Part shown: positions 1 through 8,263 of the stretch, in pieces
How positions within the stretch are numbered: position 1 is the stretch's first letter
Layout: the number at the start of each line of letters is the position of its first letter
NCBI GenBank assembly: GCA_050010595.1
Contig: JBEKKS010000002.1
Coordinates: forward strand, 186,001-250,000
Source: Palsa-513 sp050010595
Lineage (GTDB): Bacteria > Actinomycetota > Thermoleophilia > Solirubrobacterales > Solirubrobacteraceae
Length of the DNA: 64,000 nucleotides
Direction of reading: 5' to 3'
Position numbers and translations under genes: made by a program
Notes under the pieces: model-generated
Databases searched by the model: none
Seen by the model: only the letters and a program-made list of their open reading frames with translations
Told to the model about the DNA's origin: nothing

Positions 1-597
1 TGCAGTGCCCGGATCCGACGACATGCCATAGATCGAGGACGGAACGATGTAGACCGTCCCGATGTACTGCAGGTCTGTGTAGGCCGGCGCCGAGAAGTTC
101 ACGGTCACGTTCTGGCCGCTTACCGTGGCGCTCGTGACCGGAATCCCCTGCGTGTTGGTGTCGGGGTACTTCGCCAGCATGTTGTAGGTGCCGGCGACGT
201 CGGCTGGCGTCAACGGCGTGCCGTTGCTCCAGTCGATGCCGCTGCGGATCGTGAACGTGATCGAGGTGCCGCCCGGTCCCCACTTGTAGCTGCTTGCGAG
301 GAAGTCATACGGCTTCTGCAGCGGCTTGGCGATATCGAACTGCAACGGCGTTTCGTAGATCAGCGACACGGCGCCGAGCGTGTATGCGGCCGACGTCGAG
401 TCAAACGGGTTGAAGTTGTCGGTCAGGGTCGTTTCTTGACTGGACTCCATAACCAGCGGCGTCGCAGCCGCTGCATGCGCGGAGCCTGCCACGGCGGGCG
501 CTGCAAACGCGCCTGCCGAAGCCGCTGCGGCAACCGATACCGCGGCAGCCGCGGAGGCGGCCGTGAGCCAGCGCTTCCTCATGGATAGGGGTTTCAT
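1..597 (-). CDS. ABC transporter substrate-binding protein, family 5 (partial)
   Basis: Only the N-terminal ~199 residues lie inside the window; the gene runs off the left edge. A signal peptide is visible: MKPLSMRKRW, then an Ala-rich hydrophobic stretch ending near AHAAAAT. After it comes the family-5 solute-binding pattern (NFNPFDSTSAAYTLG, then FTIRSGIDWSNGTPLTPADV), which is typical of peptide/nickel or oligosaccharide binding proteins. The ATG at 597 is preceded by a GAAAGG ribosome-binding sequence; an ATG at 582 is an alternative start. It is the last gene of the minus-strand importer operon, 136 bp behind the OppF-type ATPase. Binding proteins are more often the first gene. The ligand cannot be told from sequence. 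Confidence 0.9.
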   Translation of the reverse strand, partial: MKPLSMRKRWLTAASAAAAVSVAAAASAGAFAAPAVAGSAHAAAATPLVMESSQETTLTDNFNPFDSTSAAYTLGAVSLIYETPLQFDIAKPLQKPYDFLASSYKWGPGGTSITFTIRSGIDWSNGTPLTPADVAGTYNMLAKYPDTNTQGIPVTSATVSGQNVTVNFSAPAYTDLQYIGTVYIVPSSIYGMSSDPGTA

Positions 598-644
598 TGC
601 TGATGTACCTTTCGTTCAGCACAGGGATGTGCAGATTCCAATTC

Positions 645-663
645 GCGCATGCGATGCATGCGC
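645..663. repeat. 8-bp inverted repeat upstream of the binding-protein gene
   Basis: GCGCATGC and GCATGCGC form a perfect 8-bp stem with a 3-nt loop in the 136-bp gap between the OppF-type ATPase gene and the binding-protein gene. A hairpin here could protect mRNA 3' ends or raise expression of the last gene relative to the rest of the operon. The role is inferred. Confidence 0.5.
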
Positions 664-733
664 TTTGTGATCCGAGCGTCCGGCGCGGTGACCTTTGCGG
701 AGTACCGCGTCGGACGGATCGCAACCTCCATGA

Positions 734-1822
734 TCAGGGCTTGATTGCCTCCTCCCTCTCCTCGTTCCCTTGGTGCAGCAAGTCCGGTGCGGCTACGTCG
801 AGCCGCCAGCAGGCGGCCGCGCGTTGCGAGTTGATCGAAAGCAGCGGCGGTGACTCGGCGCGGCAGCGGTCGATCGCGAGTGGACAGCGCGGCGCAAAGC
901 GGCAGCCCACCGTAGTCGATAGAGCGCTTCCCGCGCGCCGCACGGGACCCGACGTGTCGGGCTTGATCGCTTCGCCAAGATGGTCGGGGTCGGGCGCCGA
1001 GGCAACCAGCAGCTGGGTGTAGGGGTGTGCCGGCCGTTGCGTGAGATCCTCGGAAGGGCCGCGTTCGACGATCTCACCCGCATACATCACGAGCGTGTCG
1101 TCGGCGAAGTAGCGCGCCGATGCGATGTCGTGCGTGACGTAGAGGACGGCGAGCTCGAACTGCGAGCGCAGCTCGTCGAGTAGGTCGAGCACCTCGAGGC
1201 GAATCGAGACGTCGAGCATCGAGACCGGCTCGTCTGCGAGCAGTACCCGCGGGCGTGCCGCGAGCGCTCGCGCGATCGCGACGCGCTGGCGCTGACCGCC
1301 GGAGAGCTCGTGGGGGTACTTTGCGAGGAACTGCTCGGCCGGGGTCAGCCGCACACGCTCGAGCAGGCGTTGCAGCTCGGCGGCGACCGCGGCTTTGCCC
1401 CTTGCGTGCTGGTGCAGGTGAACCGGCCGGCTAAGTGCGTAGCGCACGGTGTGCACCGCGTTCAGCGAGGCAAATGGGTCCTGGAAGACCATCTGCACGT
1501 CGCTCTTGTAGGCGCGGAATGCTCCGTGCTTCCACGGGTGTACCTCGGCACCGTCCAGCAGGATCTCCCCGGAGGTCGGGCGGTCCTGGCCGGCAAGCAG
1601 CCGCGCGACGGTCGACTTCCCGGAGCCGCTCTCGCCGACGAGCGCCACCACGGCGCTGCGGTAGAGACCGAACGACACCGCTCGGACGGCTGAGAGAACG
1701 GTGCCGTGCAGTCCACGCGATAGGCGGAAGTCCTTGCTCAGCGCATGTGCCTCGAGCACGAGCGGCCCGCGCTCGGCTGCGGCTGGCAACACCTCTGCCG
1801 GAATGAGTTGCGTCGTGCTCAC
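734..1822 (-). CDS. Peptide/nickel-type ABC transporter ATPase, OppF/DppF type
   Basis: About 362 aa. Walker A is GESGSGKST, the signature LSGGQRQRVAIARAL, and Walker B VLLADEPVSMLD. The C-terminal oligopeptide-transport extension carries the usual cysteine-rich GCRFAPRCPLAIDRC. The protein hydrolyses ATP at the cytoplasmic face to power import and pairs with the OppD-type ATPase encoded just upstream. An open frame extends to 1915, but GTG at 1822 forms a GTGA overlap with the upstream stop codon, the same coupling seen elsewhere in this operon, so I start there (VSTTQLIPAEV). The substrate is unknown. Confidence 0.93.
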   Translation of the reverse strand: MSTTQLIPAEVLPAAAERGPLVLEAHALSKDFRLSRGLHGTVLSAVRAVSFGLYRSAVVALVGESGSGKSTVARLLAGQDRPTSGEILLDGAEVHPWKHGAFRAYKSDVQMVFQDPFASLNAVHTVRYALSRPVHLHQHARGKAAVAAELQRLLERVRLTPAEQFLAKYPHELSGGQRQRVAIARALAARPRVLLADEPVSMLDVSIRLEVLDLLDELRSQFELAVLYVTHDIASARYFADDTLVMYAGEIVERGPSEDLTQRPAHPYTQLLVASAPDPDHLGEAIKPDTSGPVRRAGSALSTTVGCRFAPRCPLAIDRCRAESPPLLSINSQRAAACWRLDVAAPDLLHQGNEEREEAIKP

Positions 1823-2928
1823 GCCGGTCGCCTTGCTGCCCGCGAGGCCTTCGCCTTCGCTGGGGGGGCCTCCCGCGCTCCGTCGTCCGCACTTGCGGGC
1901 CTGACGAATGGGCACGCGGTGAGGTGGCCCTGATCATGGTCTACGACCGGGAGCAGGCTCATATCGACCTCGCGGCACTTGTCGGTCGCGTGAGTGCAGC
2001 GCGGGACGAATGGGCAGCCCGGCGGTAGCGCCCGCAGGTCGGGCGGCGAGCCCGGGATCCCCGCAAGCTCCCGGCGAGCGCCGTGTACGCTCGGGAAGGA
2101 GCCGAGCAGTCCCTGGGTGTAGGGGTGCGAAGGCTGGTTGTGAATCCGATCGGCGGTGCCGAACTCGACGACCTTGCCGGCGTACATCACGGCAATGCGA
2201 TCCGCGATCTCGAGCAGCAGCGAGAGGTCGTGCGTGATGAACAGGACCGCGAAGTTGAGCTTGCTCTGCAGCTCGACGATCTGCGCGAGGATCTCCTTCT
2301 GCACGACGACATCGAGCGCGGTCGTCGGCTCGTCCATGATCACGACCTCCGGCTCGGCAGCGAGCGCCATCGCGATCATGACCCGCTGTCGCATGCCCCC
2401 GGATAGCTCGTGCGGATAGCTGCGCAGGCGCTCGCGCGGTATCCCGACGAGGTCGAGCAGCTCGCCGAGTCGCTCCTGCTTCTCCTTGCGACTGGGGTGC
2501 AGGTGTGCGTCGAGCGCGTCGCCGAGCTGGTCGCGAACGCGCAGCACGGGATTCAGCGCGTTCATCGCGCTCTGGAAGACGACCGAGATCTCGCGCCAGC
2601 GCAGCTTGCGCAGCTCCTTTGAGCTCTGGCTCATCAGGTCGACGCCTTCAGGCGGAAGGCGGCTCCCGCGGTAGATCACGTTGCCGCTTGTGATCACTGC
2701 GGGCGGGCGCAGCAGGCGGCACAGGCCAAGCGCCAGCGTCGACTTGCCACAGCCGCTCTCGCCGGCGAGGCCGACGGTTTCGCCGCGACCGAGCGTGAGA
2801 TCCACGTGATCGACGGCCTTCACGTCGCCGTCGTAGACGATCGACAGATCGCGCACCTCGAGCACCGGCTGCTGCTCGCGTGTTGGCGCAATCGACGACG
2901 CACCGTTCAGCTCAGGCATCCCGCTCAC
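1819..2928 (-). CDS. Peptide/nickel-type ABC transporter ATPase, OppD/DppD type
   Basis: About 369 aa. Walker A GESGCGKST, signature LSGGMRQRVMIAMAL and Walker B VVIMDEPTTALD are followed by the OppD/OppF C-terminal extension with CPFVPRCTHATDKC. It is one of two distinct ATPases of the importer. GTG at 2928 overlaps the upstream permease stop (GTGA). A longer frame begins at 2976 but lies wholly inside the upstream gene; an ATG at 2919 is an alternative. Confidence 0.93.
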   Translation of the reverse strand: MSGMPELNGASSIAPTREQQPVLEVRDLSIVYDGDVKAVDHVDLTLGRGETVGLAGESGCGKSTLALGLCRLLRPPAVITSGNVIYRGSRLPPEGVDLMSQSSKELRKLRWREISVVFQSAMNALNPVLRVRDQLGDALDAHLHPSRKEKQERLGELLDLVGIPRERLRSYPHELSGGMRQRVMIAMALAAEPEVVIMDEPTTALDVVVQKEILAQIVELQSKLNFAVLFITHDLSLLLEIADRIAVMYAGKVVEFGTADRIHNQPSHPYTQGLLGSFPSVHGARRELAGIPGSPPDLRALPPGCPFVPRCTHATDKCREVDMSLLPVVDHDQGHLTACPFVRPASADDGAREAPPAKAKASRAARRPA

Positions 2929-3911
2929 GGCGCAGCCTCGACCCGCTGGACCGGCGTCGGGTCGGTCGGACGCCATGCCACGACGTGGCGAGCGGACCCG
3001 GTGCGGCGAGCGGCTCGCCGCGCGCTCGAGGCTCGCAGGCGCGGGTTGCCAAGCTCATCGAGGCCAAAGTTGAGCAGGACCAGGCTCATCCCAAGGATCG
3101 CGACAGCGAGCCCGGGCGGCAGGTACATCCACCACGCTCCGATGTTGATGGCGCTCGCGCTCTGCGCCCAATAGAGCATCACGCCGAGTGTCCAACTGCT
3201 GAGGTTAGCCTCGCCGATGAACGCAAGCGCCACCGAGGTGAGGATCGCGTAGAGAAAGGTCCCGACGAAGTTTGCGGCGATCAGGCTGACCTGGTTCGGC
3301 AGTACCTCGAACACCACGAGGCGCCACGTGCGCTCACCTGTCTCTCGTGCAGCCGCGATGAAGTCGCGACCGCGCAGCGTGAGCGTCTGAGCCCGGATCA
3401 CGCGGGCTCCCCACGACCACCCGAGCACGCTCAGGACGAGTGCGGTCGGAAGCACCCCGGCGTGCGGGAAGTAGCCGAGCACGACGATCAGCAGGGGCAG
3501 CGCCGGCAACACGAGGAAGACGTTTGTCAGCAGCGAGAGCCCCTCGTCGGCGGCACCGCCGAGGAAGCCAGACGTGACGCCGATGGACACCGACAGCAGC
3601 GTTGCAATAGACGCTGTCAGCACTCCGAGCTCCACGGTCCCGCGAATCGAGACGAGCAGCTGCGAGAAGATGTCGCCGCCGTCCGGGGCGGTCCCGAGCA
3701 GGTGGTGCGCATTCGGCGCCAGGGCGGTGGACTGCAGCGAGTTGATCACGCTCGGGTCGTAGGGCGCGAGTGCGGGGCCGATGATCGCGATCAACAAGAA
3801 CAGCAGGAGGATCGCGCCGCCGACCTTCGCCTTTGTCGGCATCGACCGCAGGAACTGCCCGCGTCGCGCGCGCGGCACCGTTTCAACCGGCGCGGAGACC
3901 GCGATTGCCAT
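2925..3911 (-). CDS. ABC transporter permease, OppC/DppC type
   Basis: About 328 aa, an inner-membrane permease. It has an N-terminal membrane anchor (hydrophobic run GGAILLLFLLIAIIGP), an OppC_N-like region with HHLLGTAPDGGDIFSQLL, and the transmembrane BPD_transp_1 core. The coupling helix EAA-like loop is AAARETGERTWRLVVFEVLPN. ATG at 3911 forms a TAATG overlap with the OppB-type stop codon. An upstream frame start at 3992 lies inside the neighbouring gene and was rejected. Confidence 0.92.
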   Translation of the reverse strand: MAIAVSAPVETVPRARRGQFLRSMPTKAKVGGAILLLFLLIAIIGPALAPYDPSVINSLQSTALAPNAHHLLGTAPDGGDIFSQLLVSIRGTVELGVLTASIATLLSVSIGVTSGFLGGAADEGLSLLTNVFLVLPALPLLIVVLGYFPHAGVLPTALVLSVLGWSWGARVIRAQTLTLRGRDFIAAARETGERTWRLVVFEVLPNQVSLIAANFVGTFLYAILTSVALAFIGEANLSSWTLGVMLYWAQSASAINIGAWWMYLPPGLAVAILGMSLVLLNFGLDELGNPRLRASSARRAARRTGSARHVVAWRPTDPTPVQRVEAAP

Positions 3912-4894
3912 TAGTAGGCCGCCCGCGTCCGGACGCGTGGATCGGCCATTGCGTAAACGACATCGGCAAGCAGGCATGCGAGCAGCACGCACGCGGAGAT
4001 CGCCAGGAAGATCCCCTGCATCACCGGGAAGTCATCGTTGGTGACGGCTTGGAGGATCTGATAGCCGAGGCCCGGATAGGAGAAGACGATCTCCATCACG
4101 AGTGCTCCAGCGATCACGAAGCCGATCGCCAGGGCGAAGCCCGCGATGTTCGGCAGGATCGCGTTGCGGGCGGCGTAGGTGAACATGATGCGGCGCGTCG
4201 AGAGTCCCTTCGCCTGCGCCGCGAGCACGTAGTCCTCGCCGATCGTCGTGATCATCACGTTGCGCATCTGCAGCATCCAGCCGCCCATCGACGTGACGAT
4301 GATCGTCGCTGCCGGCAGGATCGAGTGGCTGAGCGCGCTGCTGATGAATGTCCCGTTCAAGCCGATCGTGTCACCCAGCTGGTAGCCGCCGTAGGCGGGG
4401 AACCAGTGGAGGTCGGTTGAGAAGAGCACGACCACGATCTCGGCGAGGAAGAAGTAGGGGATCGCCTGCACGAAGGTGAATCCGGGCAGCGCCCGGTCGA
4501 ACCAGCCGCCGCGTCGCCAGCCGGCGAGGATCCCGAGCAGGGTGCCGATCACGAAGCTGATGATCGTTGCGCTGCCGACCAGCCCGAGCGTCCAGGGAAG
4601 GGCGTTGCCGAGCACGGTCGTCACGGACGCCGGGTAGTTCAGGACCGAGATGCCGAGGTTCCCGTGGGCGAGATGCCCTAGATAGACCACGTACTGGTGC
4701 CAAAGGCTGCCCTGGTGGCCAAGGCCGAACTGGATCTCGAGCGCTCGCCGCGCCGAAGGCGGGAAGTTCGGGTGGCTGGCCATCATCGCCTGCACCGGGT
4801 TGCTCGGCAGCAGGTGCGGAAGCGCGAAGTTGATCGTGACAGCGGCCCACGCCGCTACCACGTAGAAGACGAGCCTGCGAATGATGAACTGCAA
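3911..4894 (-). CDS. ABC transporter permease, OppB/DppB type
   Basis: About 327 aa, first gene of the importer operon. It has the standard OppB start (LQFIIRRLVFYVV) with a first membrane helix, a periplasmic loop (GHLAHGNLGISVLNYPASV), then the BPD_transp_1 helices with the EAA-like loop AAQAKGLSTRRIMFTYAARN. I prefer TTG 4894 because a strong GGGAGAGG ribosome-binding sequence lies a few nt upstream. GTG at 4915 is in frame but has no visible ribosome-binding site. It forms the pore with the OppC-type subunit. Confidence 0.9.
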   Translation of the reverse strand: MQFIIRRLVFYVVAAWAAVTINFALPHLLPSNPVQAMMASHPNFPPSARRALEIQFGLGHQGSLWHQYVVYLGHLAHGNLGISVLNYPASVTTVLGNALPWTLGLVGSATIISFVIGTLLGILAGWRRGGWFDRALPGFTFVQAIPYFFLAEIVVVLFSTDLHWFPAYGGYQLGDTIGLNGTFISSALSHSILPAATIIVTSMGGWMLQMRNVMITTIGEDYVLAAQAKGLSTRRIMFTYAARNAILPNIAGFALAIGFVIAGALVMEIVFSYPGLGYQILQAVTNDDFPVMQGIFLAISACVLLACLLADVVYAMADPRVRTRAAY

Positions 4895-4934
4895 CGGACC
4901 TCTCCCTTGACCCACGTTCGGCCGACCGAACGCT

Positions 4935-4969
4935 CTGTAAACGCTAACCTACCATTTCCAGAACGTCAA
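4935..4969 (-). promoter_or_regulatory. Promoter of the importer operon with overlapping LacI-type operator
   Basis: Read on the minus strand, TTGACG (4964-4969), a 17-nt spacer and TAGCGT (4941-4946) make a plausible sigma-70-type promoter. The sequence TGTAAACGCTAACC (4936-4949) matches the general LacI/CcpA-family pattern TGNAANCGNTNNCA at all but the last base, and it covers the -10 box. The LacI regulator gene starts 95 bp away on the other strand, so repression of the operon by its neighbour is the natural reading. Binding is inferred. Confidence 0.5.
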
Positions 4970-5063
4970 GTGGCAACCGCGTCGCACAAGAGTTAGAGTG
5001 CCCTAGTTCTTTGGACATATGCCGTAGCAAGCTGCCGGAACGACCTGTAACATTACTGAAACA

Positions 5064-6107
5064 ATGAGTCCAGTACGAGCGCAGGCGTCATCCAACGGCA
5101 GGCCAACGATCCGCGAGATCGCAGCGCTGGCGGGCGTATCGACAGCCACCGTCTCACGCGTTGTCAACCGCAGCGGCTACGTCTCGGAGGAGACGCGACG
5201 CGTCGTCGAAAGCGTCGTGCGCGAGCACGGCTACAGCGCCAACCGCAGCGCCCGCGGACTCTCCGGCGGTCGCACGGGCCTCGTCGGTGTCACGATCCCG
5301 ATGATTCATGCGGCCTACTTCTCGGTGATCGTCTCCGGCGTGACCGAGGCGCTCTACGACCAGGACATGCGGATCGTGCTCTGCCCGACGCTGCACGAGC
5401 ACGACCGGGAGGTCTCGCTGCTCGAGCGCCTGATGCACGGCACGACCGACTGCGCGCTGCTTGTGCTGCCCGAGGAGAGCAGTCGCGAGCTACGGACGCT
5501 GATGGACCATGGCTTCCGCTTCGTCGTGCTCGATCCCCGCAAGCGGATCGACGCGCGCGTGCCGACCGTCTCGGCGGCACACATGGCCGGCGCGAACCAG
5601 GCGACCGCCCATCTGATCGAGCTTGGGCACCGACGGATCGCAGCGATCACGGGCCCTCGCGGCTGGATGGCAAGCGACGAGCGGTTGCGTGGCTACCAGG
5701 CGGCTCTTGCCGCGGCCGGCGTGCTGCCAGATCCGCGCCTTGTCATCGAGTCGAACTTCGAGGTCGACGGCGGGCGCGCGGCCGCCGAAGAGCTGCTTGC
5801 CCGCCCCGACCCGCCGAGCGCGATCTTCGCCTTCAACGACCAGCTCGCGGTCGGCGCGATGGGGGCTGCCCTCGAGCGCGGCCTGCGGGTTCCGCACGAC
5901 GTCTCGATCGTTGGCTTCGATGACACCGTCGAGGCCGAGATGGTCACGCCACGGCTGACAACCGTTCACCAGCCGCTGGCGGAGATCGGACGCATGGGCG
6001 TCAGCCTGCTGATGCGGCTGCTCGAGGGTCAGCGCGTCGAGGCGGTTCACGTCGAGCTCGAGACGACGCTCGTCGTGCGCGACTCAACCGGGCCGCTTTC
6101 GCCATAG
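5064..6107 (+). CDS. LacI-family transcriptional regulator
   Basis: 347 aa. The N-terminal helix-turn-helix is TIREIAALAGVSTATVSRVVN with the hinge SANRSARGLSGGRTG, followed by a periplasmic-binding-protein-like ligand domain ending in the conserved IVGFDDTVEAEMVTPRLTTV. LacI-family proteins with this layout are usually sugar-responsive repressors. It is divergent from the family-5 importer operon, and a LacI-type operator sits in the shared gap, so it probably controls that operon. The ligand is not deducible. Confidence 0.93.
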   Translation: MSPVRAQASSNGRPTIREIAALAGVSTATVSRVVNRSGYVSEETRRVVESVVREHGYSANRSARGLSGGRTGLVGVTIPMIHAAYFSVIVSGVTEALYDQDMRIVLCPTLHEHDREVSLLERLMHGTTDCALLVLPEESSRELRTLMDHGFRFVVLDPRKRIDARVPTVSAAHMAGANQATAHLIELGHRRIAAITGPRGWMASDERLRGYQAALAAAGVLPDPRLVIESNFEVDGGRAAAEELLARPDPPSAIFAFNDQLAVGAMGAALERGLRVPHDVSIVGFDDTVEAEMVTPRLTTVHQPLAEIGRMGVSLLMRLLEGQRVEAVHVELETTLVVRDSTGPLSP

Positions 6108-6112
6108 GCACT

Positions 6113-6280
6113 TAAGGACTCGAATCAGAATGACTGCACGCCTGGATTCGGCCCCGGCTGCGACGCTCCATGGCCACCCGGCACCTCGCAGGTAGGCCTG
6201 CTACCTGCTTGCGCACCGTGCGGCGCCCAGCTTGCATCCGGACCGCCCCGGACGCACACTCATTCTGATTCGAGTTCTTA
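6113..6280. repeat. 168-bp element bounded by 21-bp inverted repeats
   Basis: ACTCGAATCAGAATGA at 6118-6133 recurs as its perfect reverse complement at 6260-6275. With the flanks included, 20 of 21 bases pair (6113-6133 with 6260-6280). The element fills the gap between two convergent genes, and its right arm supplies the TAA stop of the secreted-protein gene. It encodes no transposase. It may be a small MITE-like insertion or an extended bidirectional terminator. Confidence 0.5.
6188..6208. terminator. Hairpin between convergent genes
   Basis: GCAGGTAG and CTACCTGC form an 8-bp perfect stem around the loop GCCTG, in the middle of the larger inverted-repeat element. No T-run follows on either strand, so factor-independent termination is uncertain. 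Confidence 0.4.
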
Positions 6281-8263
6281 GCTCGCGCCGGAGCTGCTGC
6301 TCGGCCCGGAGCTGCCGCTCGCGCCGGATGTGCCGCTGGTCCCCGAGGACGCAGTCGCTCCGCTCACTCCGGTCGCGCCGCTTGCCGGCGCGGCGGCGAA
6401 CCCGGTCGTGTACTGGAGGAAGCCGGACTTCGGCGTCACGACGAGCACCAGGCTCCGCAGGCTCGCGGCGTACGCCGAGCTCGCCTGAGCACCGCGCCGA
6501 ACACCGATCGGCGCGTTCAGCGAATAGGTCTGCGTCGTCCCGTCGGGCTCCTCGATCGTGACCATGCTTGCGGCGCGGCTGACCTGAGCGCCCGCCTCGT
6601 ACCAGACCTGTAGCTCGTAGGTCGAACCGGCCGGGCCGGCATAGGACAGCGTCGCGCCATTCCCTGTCGGCGCATAGCTCCACACGCTGCCGGCATCGGT
6701 CAGCTTCTTCGAGTCTTGGCCGCTGCCCCAGCCACCGCGAATCGTGACCGTTCCGCTCGACGCGTCGGCCGTGATGTGTCGCCCGATCGGGTAGAGCAGG
6801 CCGCGTTTCGAACGCAGCGCGAGCGTGCCGACCGTTGCCGCGGTGGTCAGCGGTGGCGCCGGCAGTACCGCCTGCCAGCCGTTCGGGCCGTCGAGCTCCG
6901 CCGCCACCAGACCGAAGCCGTACCGCGGGTCATCCGGGTTGGTCTCGAGCGCGTGGATCGCGAACCAGAGGTTGCCGTGCGTAACCGCCGCGAATTGGGT
7001 GTGCGAGGGGTCCACGAAGACGCCGTCTGACGTGCTCGGCAGCGGCTCGGGGTCCGCGGGCTGGACGTTTTCGAGCGCTGTCACCGCTCCGTCGAGCGCC
7101 CAGAGCGCAAGCCCGTTGTACTCGACCGTGTTCGCATAGTGGTCGATGCCGGCGTAGCTGTGCGGATCGCCCACGTTGGCGAAACGCGGTACGAGGGGGA
7201 GACCCCAGCCGGAGCTCGGGTAGAGGGTCTCGAGCCGCTCGAGCGAGACCTGGGCGGCGGCCAGGTAGCGCCCGCGCCAGTTCGGGTCCGCGGTCAACTC
7301 GGCAGCCGTTGCCAGTGCGTCGATTGTTACCCCGACGGTCCAGACCTGTGCTTGGCCGCGACCGATGTATGTGTCGTTGCCGTCGGGAGCCAGCAGGGCG
7401 ACGAGCGCCCGCGCCGTCCGGCCGAATGCGGCACGCGTGGCGGGCGGCGCGGCGGGGCCGAGCATCAGGATCGCCTTGCCGAGCAGCAGCGTCGAGAGAG
7501 CGTGATAGGCGAGCGGATTCTCGCTTGGGTCGCTGAGGATGCCCATGCCGGACAGCGTCGGCTGCCCCACCCGGTAGGCGTCGCTTCCGGTATTCCGCGC
7601 CGCCATCGCGAGCCACGCCATCGACTGCGCGCGGAGCGCTCCGGCGTTGGCCAGCAGCGCGCCCTTGCGGCCGCTGCGGAGTCCCGTGTGTAGCAGCGAG
7701 AGATCGGCGATCGCCGACACGAGCTTGAGGTTCGTGTAGCAGTGCGGGCTCGTGTAGCAGATTCCCTGGTCGGAGATCGACCGGCGATGGCGGCGTAGGA
7801 AGCGCGCGATGCGCGGAGCGGCCGCGAGCCACGCCGGGTTCGACCCGAGCTCCTGCTCGTCGATCGCATAGGCCTCACTCAGTCCGAGCAGCTCGAAGCC
7901 GCCATCATCGGGGTGCGCGACATCGGCGAGCTCGGCGTCCAGGCCGGAGGCGATCAGACTCTGATCCTGACTGGCGATGCCGGCGACGACCATCGCCTGG
8001 CCGGTCATCGAATCTCCGTAGTCGCCGGCCAGCGGGCCTATTACGGGGTCGATCAGGGCGCCATCCGGCAGCTCATGGGCGGCCCACTGGACGGCGATCG
8101 TGCCTGCCAGCGTCTGCAGCGCATTCCCGAGGGCGGCTGGCGTCACCGTCGCCTGTCGCGGAGTCGTCGCGCTCGCCGGCGCCCCGCTGCCCGCCAGCCC
8201 AGCGGCCGCCGCCACGGTGGCGCACAGCGCGGCAAGGAGACACTCGAGGCGCCGGGCAGACAT
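6278..8263 (-). CDS. Secreted alpha/alpha-toroid-like protein, possible polysaccharide-active enzyme
   Basis: About 661 aa. A clear signal peptide (MSARRLECLLAAL... ending ASA|TTPRQ) precedes a ~420-residue helical domain with repeated Trp/Tyr-rich motifs (SDQGICYTSPHCYTNLKL, YAGIDHYANTVEYNGLALWAL), resembling alpha/alpha-toroid glycan enzymes. A beta-rich C-terminal region follows, and a Gly/Ser/Thr/Ala tail (GTSGTSGASGSSGP) closes the protein. I do not recognise the family with confidence, and no catalytic residues can be assigned. The open frame runs far upstream, but ATG 8263 overlaps the stop of the upstream membrane-protein gene (TGATG) and begins the signal peptide. The stop codon lies inside an inverted repeat. 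Confidence 0.7.
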   Translation of the reverse strand: MSARRLECLLAALCATVAAAAGLAGSGAPASATTPRQATVTPAALGNALQTLAGTIAVQWAAHELPDGALIDPVIGPLAGDYGDSMTGQAMVVAGIASQDQSLIASGLDAELADVAHPDDGGFELLGLSEAYAIDEQELGSNPAWLAAAPRIARFLRRHRRSISDQGICYTSPHCYTNLKLVSAIADLSLLHTGLRSGRKGALLANAGALRAQSMAWLAMAARNTGSDAYRVGQPTLSGMGILSDPSENPLAYHALSTLLLGKAILMLGPAAPPATRAAFGRTARALVALLAPDGNDTYIGRGQAQVWTVGVTIDALATAAELTADPNWRGRYLAAAQVSLERLETLYPSSGWGLPLVPRFANVGDPHSYAGIDHYANTVEYNGLALWALDGAVTALENVQPADPEPLPSTSDGVFVDPSHTQFAAVTHGNLWFAIHALETNPDDPRYGFGLVAAELDGPNGWQAVLPAPPLTTAATVGTLALRSKRGLLYPIGRHITADASSGTVTIRGGWGSGQDSKKLTDAGSVWSYAPTGNGATLSYAGPAGSTYELQVWYEAGAQVSRAASMVTIEEPDGTTQTYSLNAPIGVRRGAQASSAYAASLRSLVLVVTPKSGFLQYTTGFAAAPASGATGVSGATASSGTSGTSGASGSSGPSSSSGAS

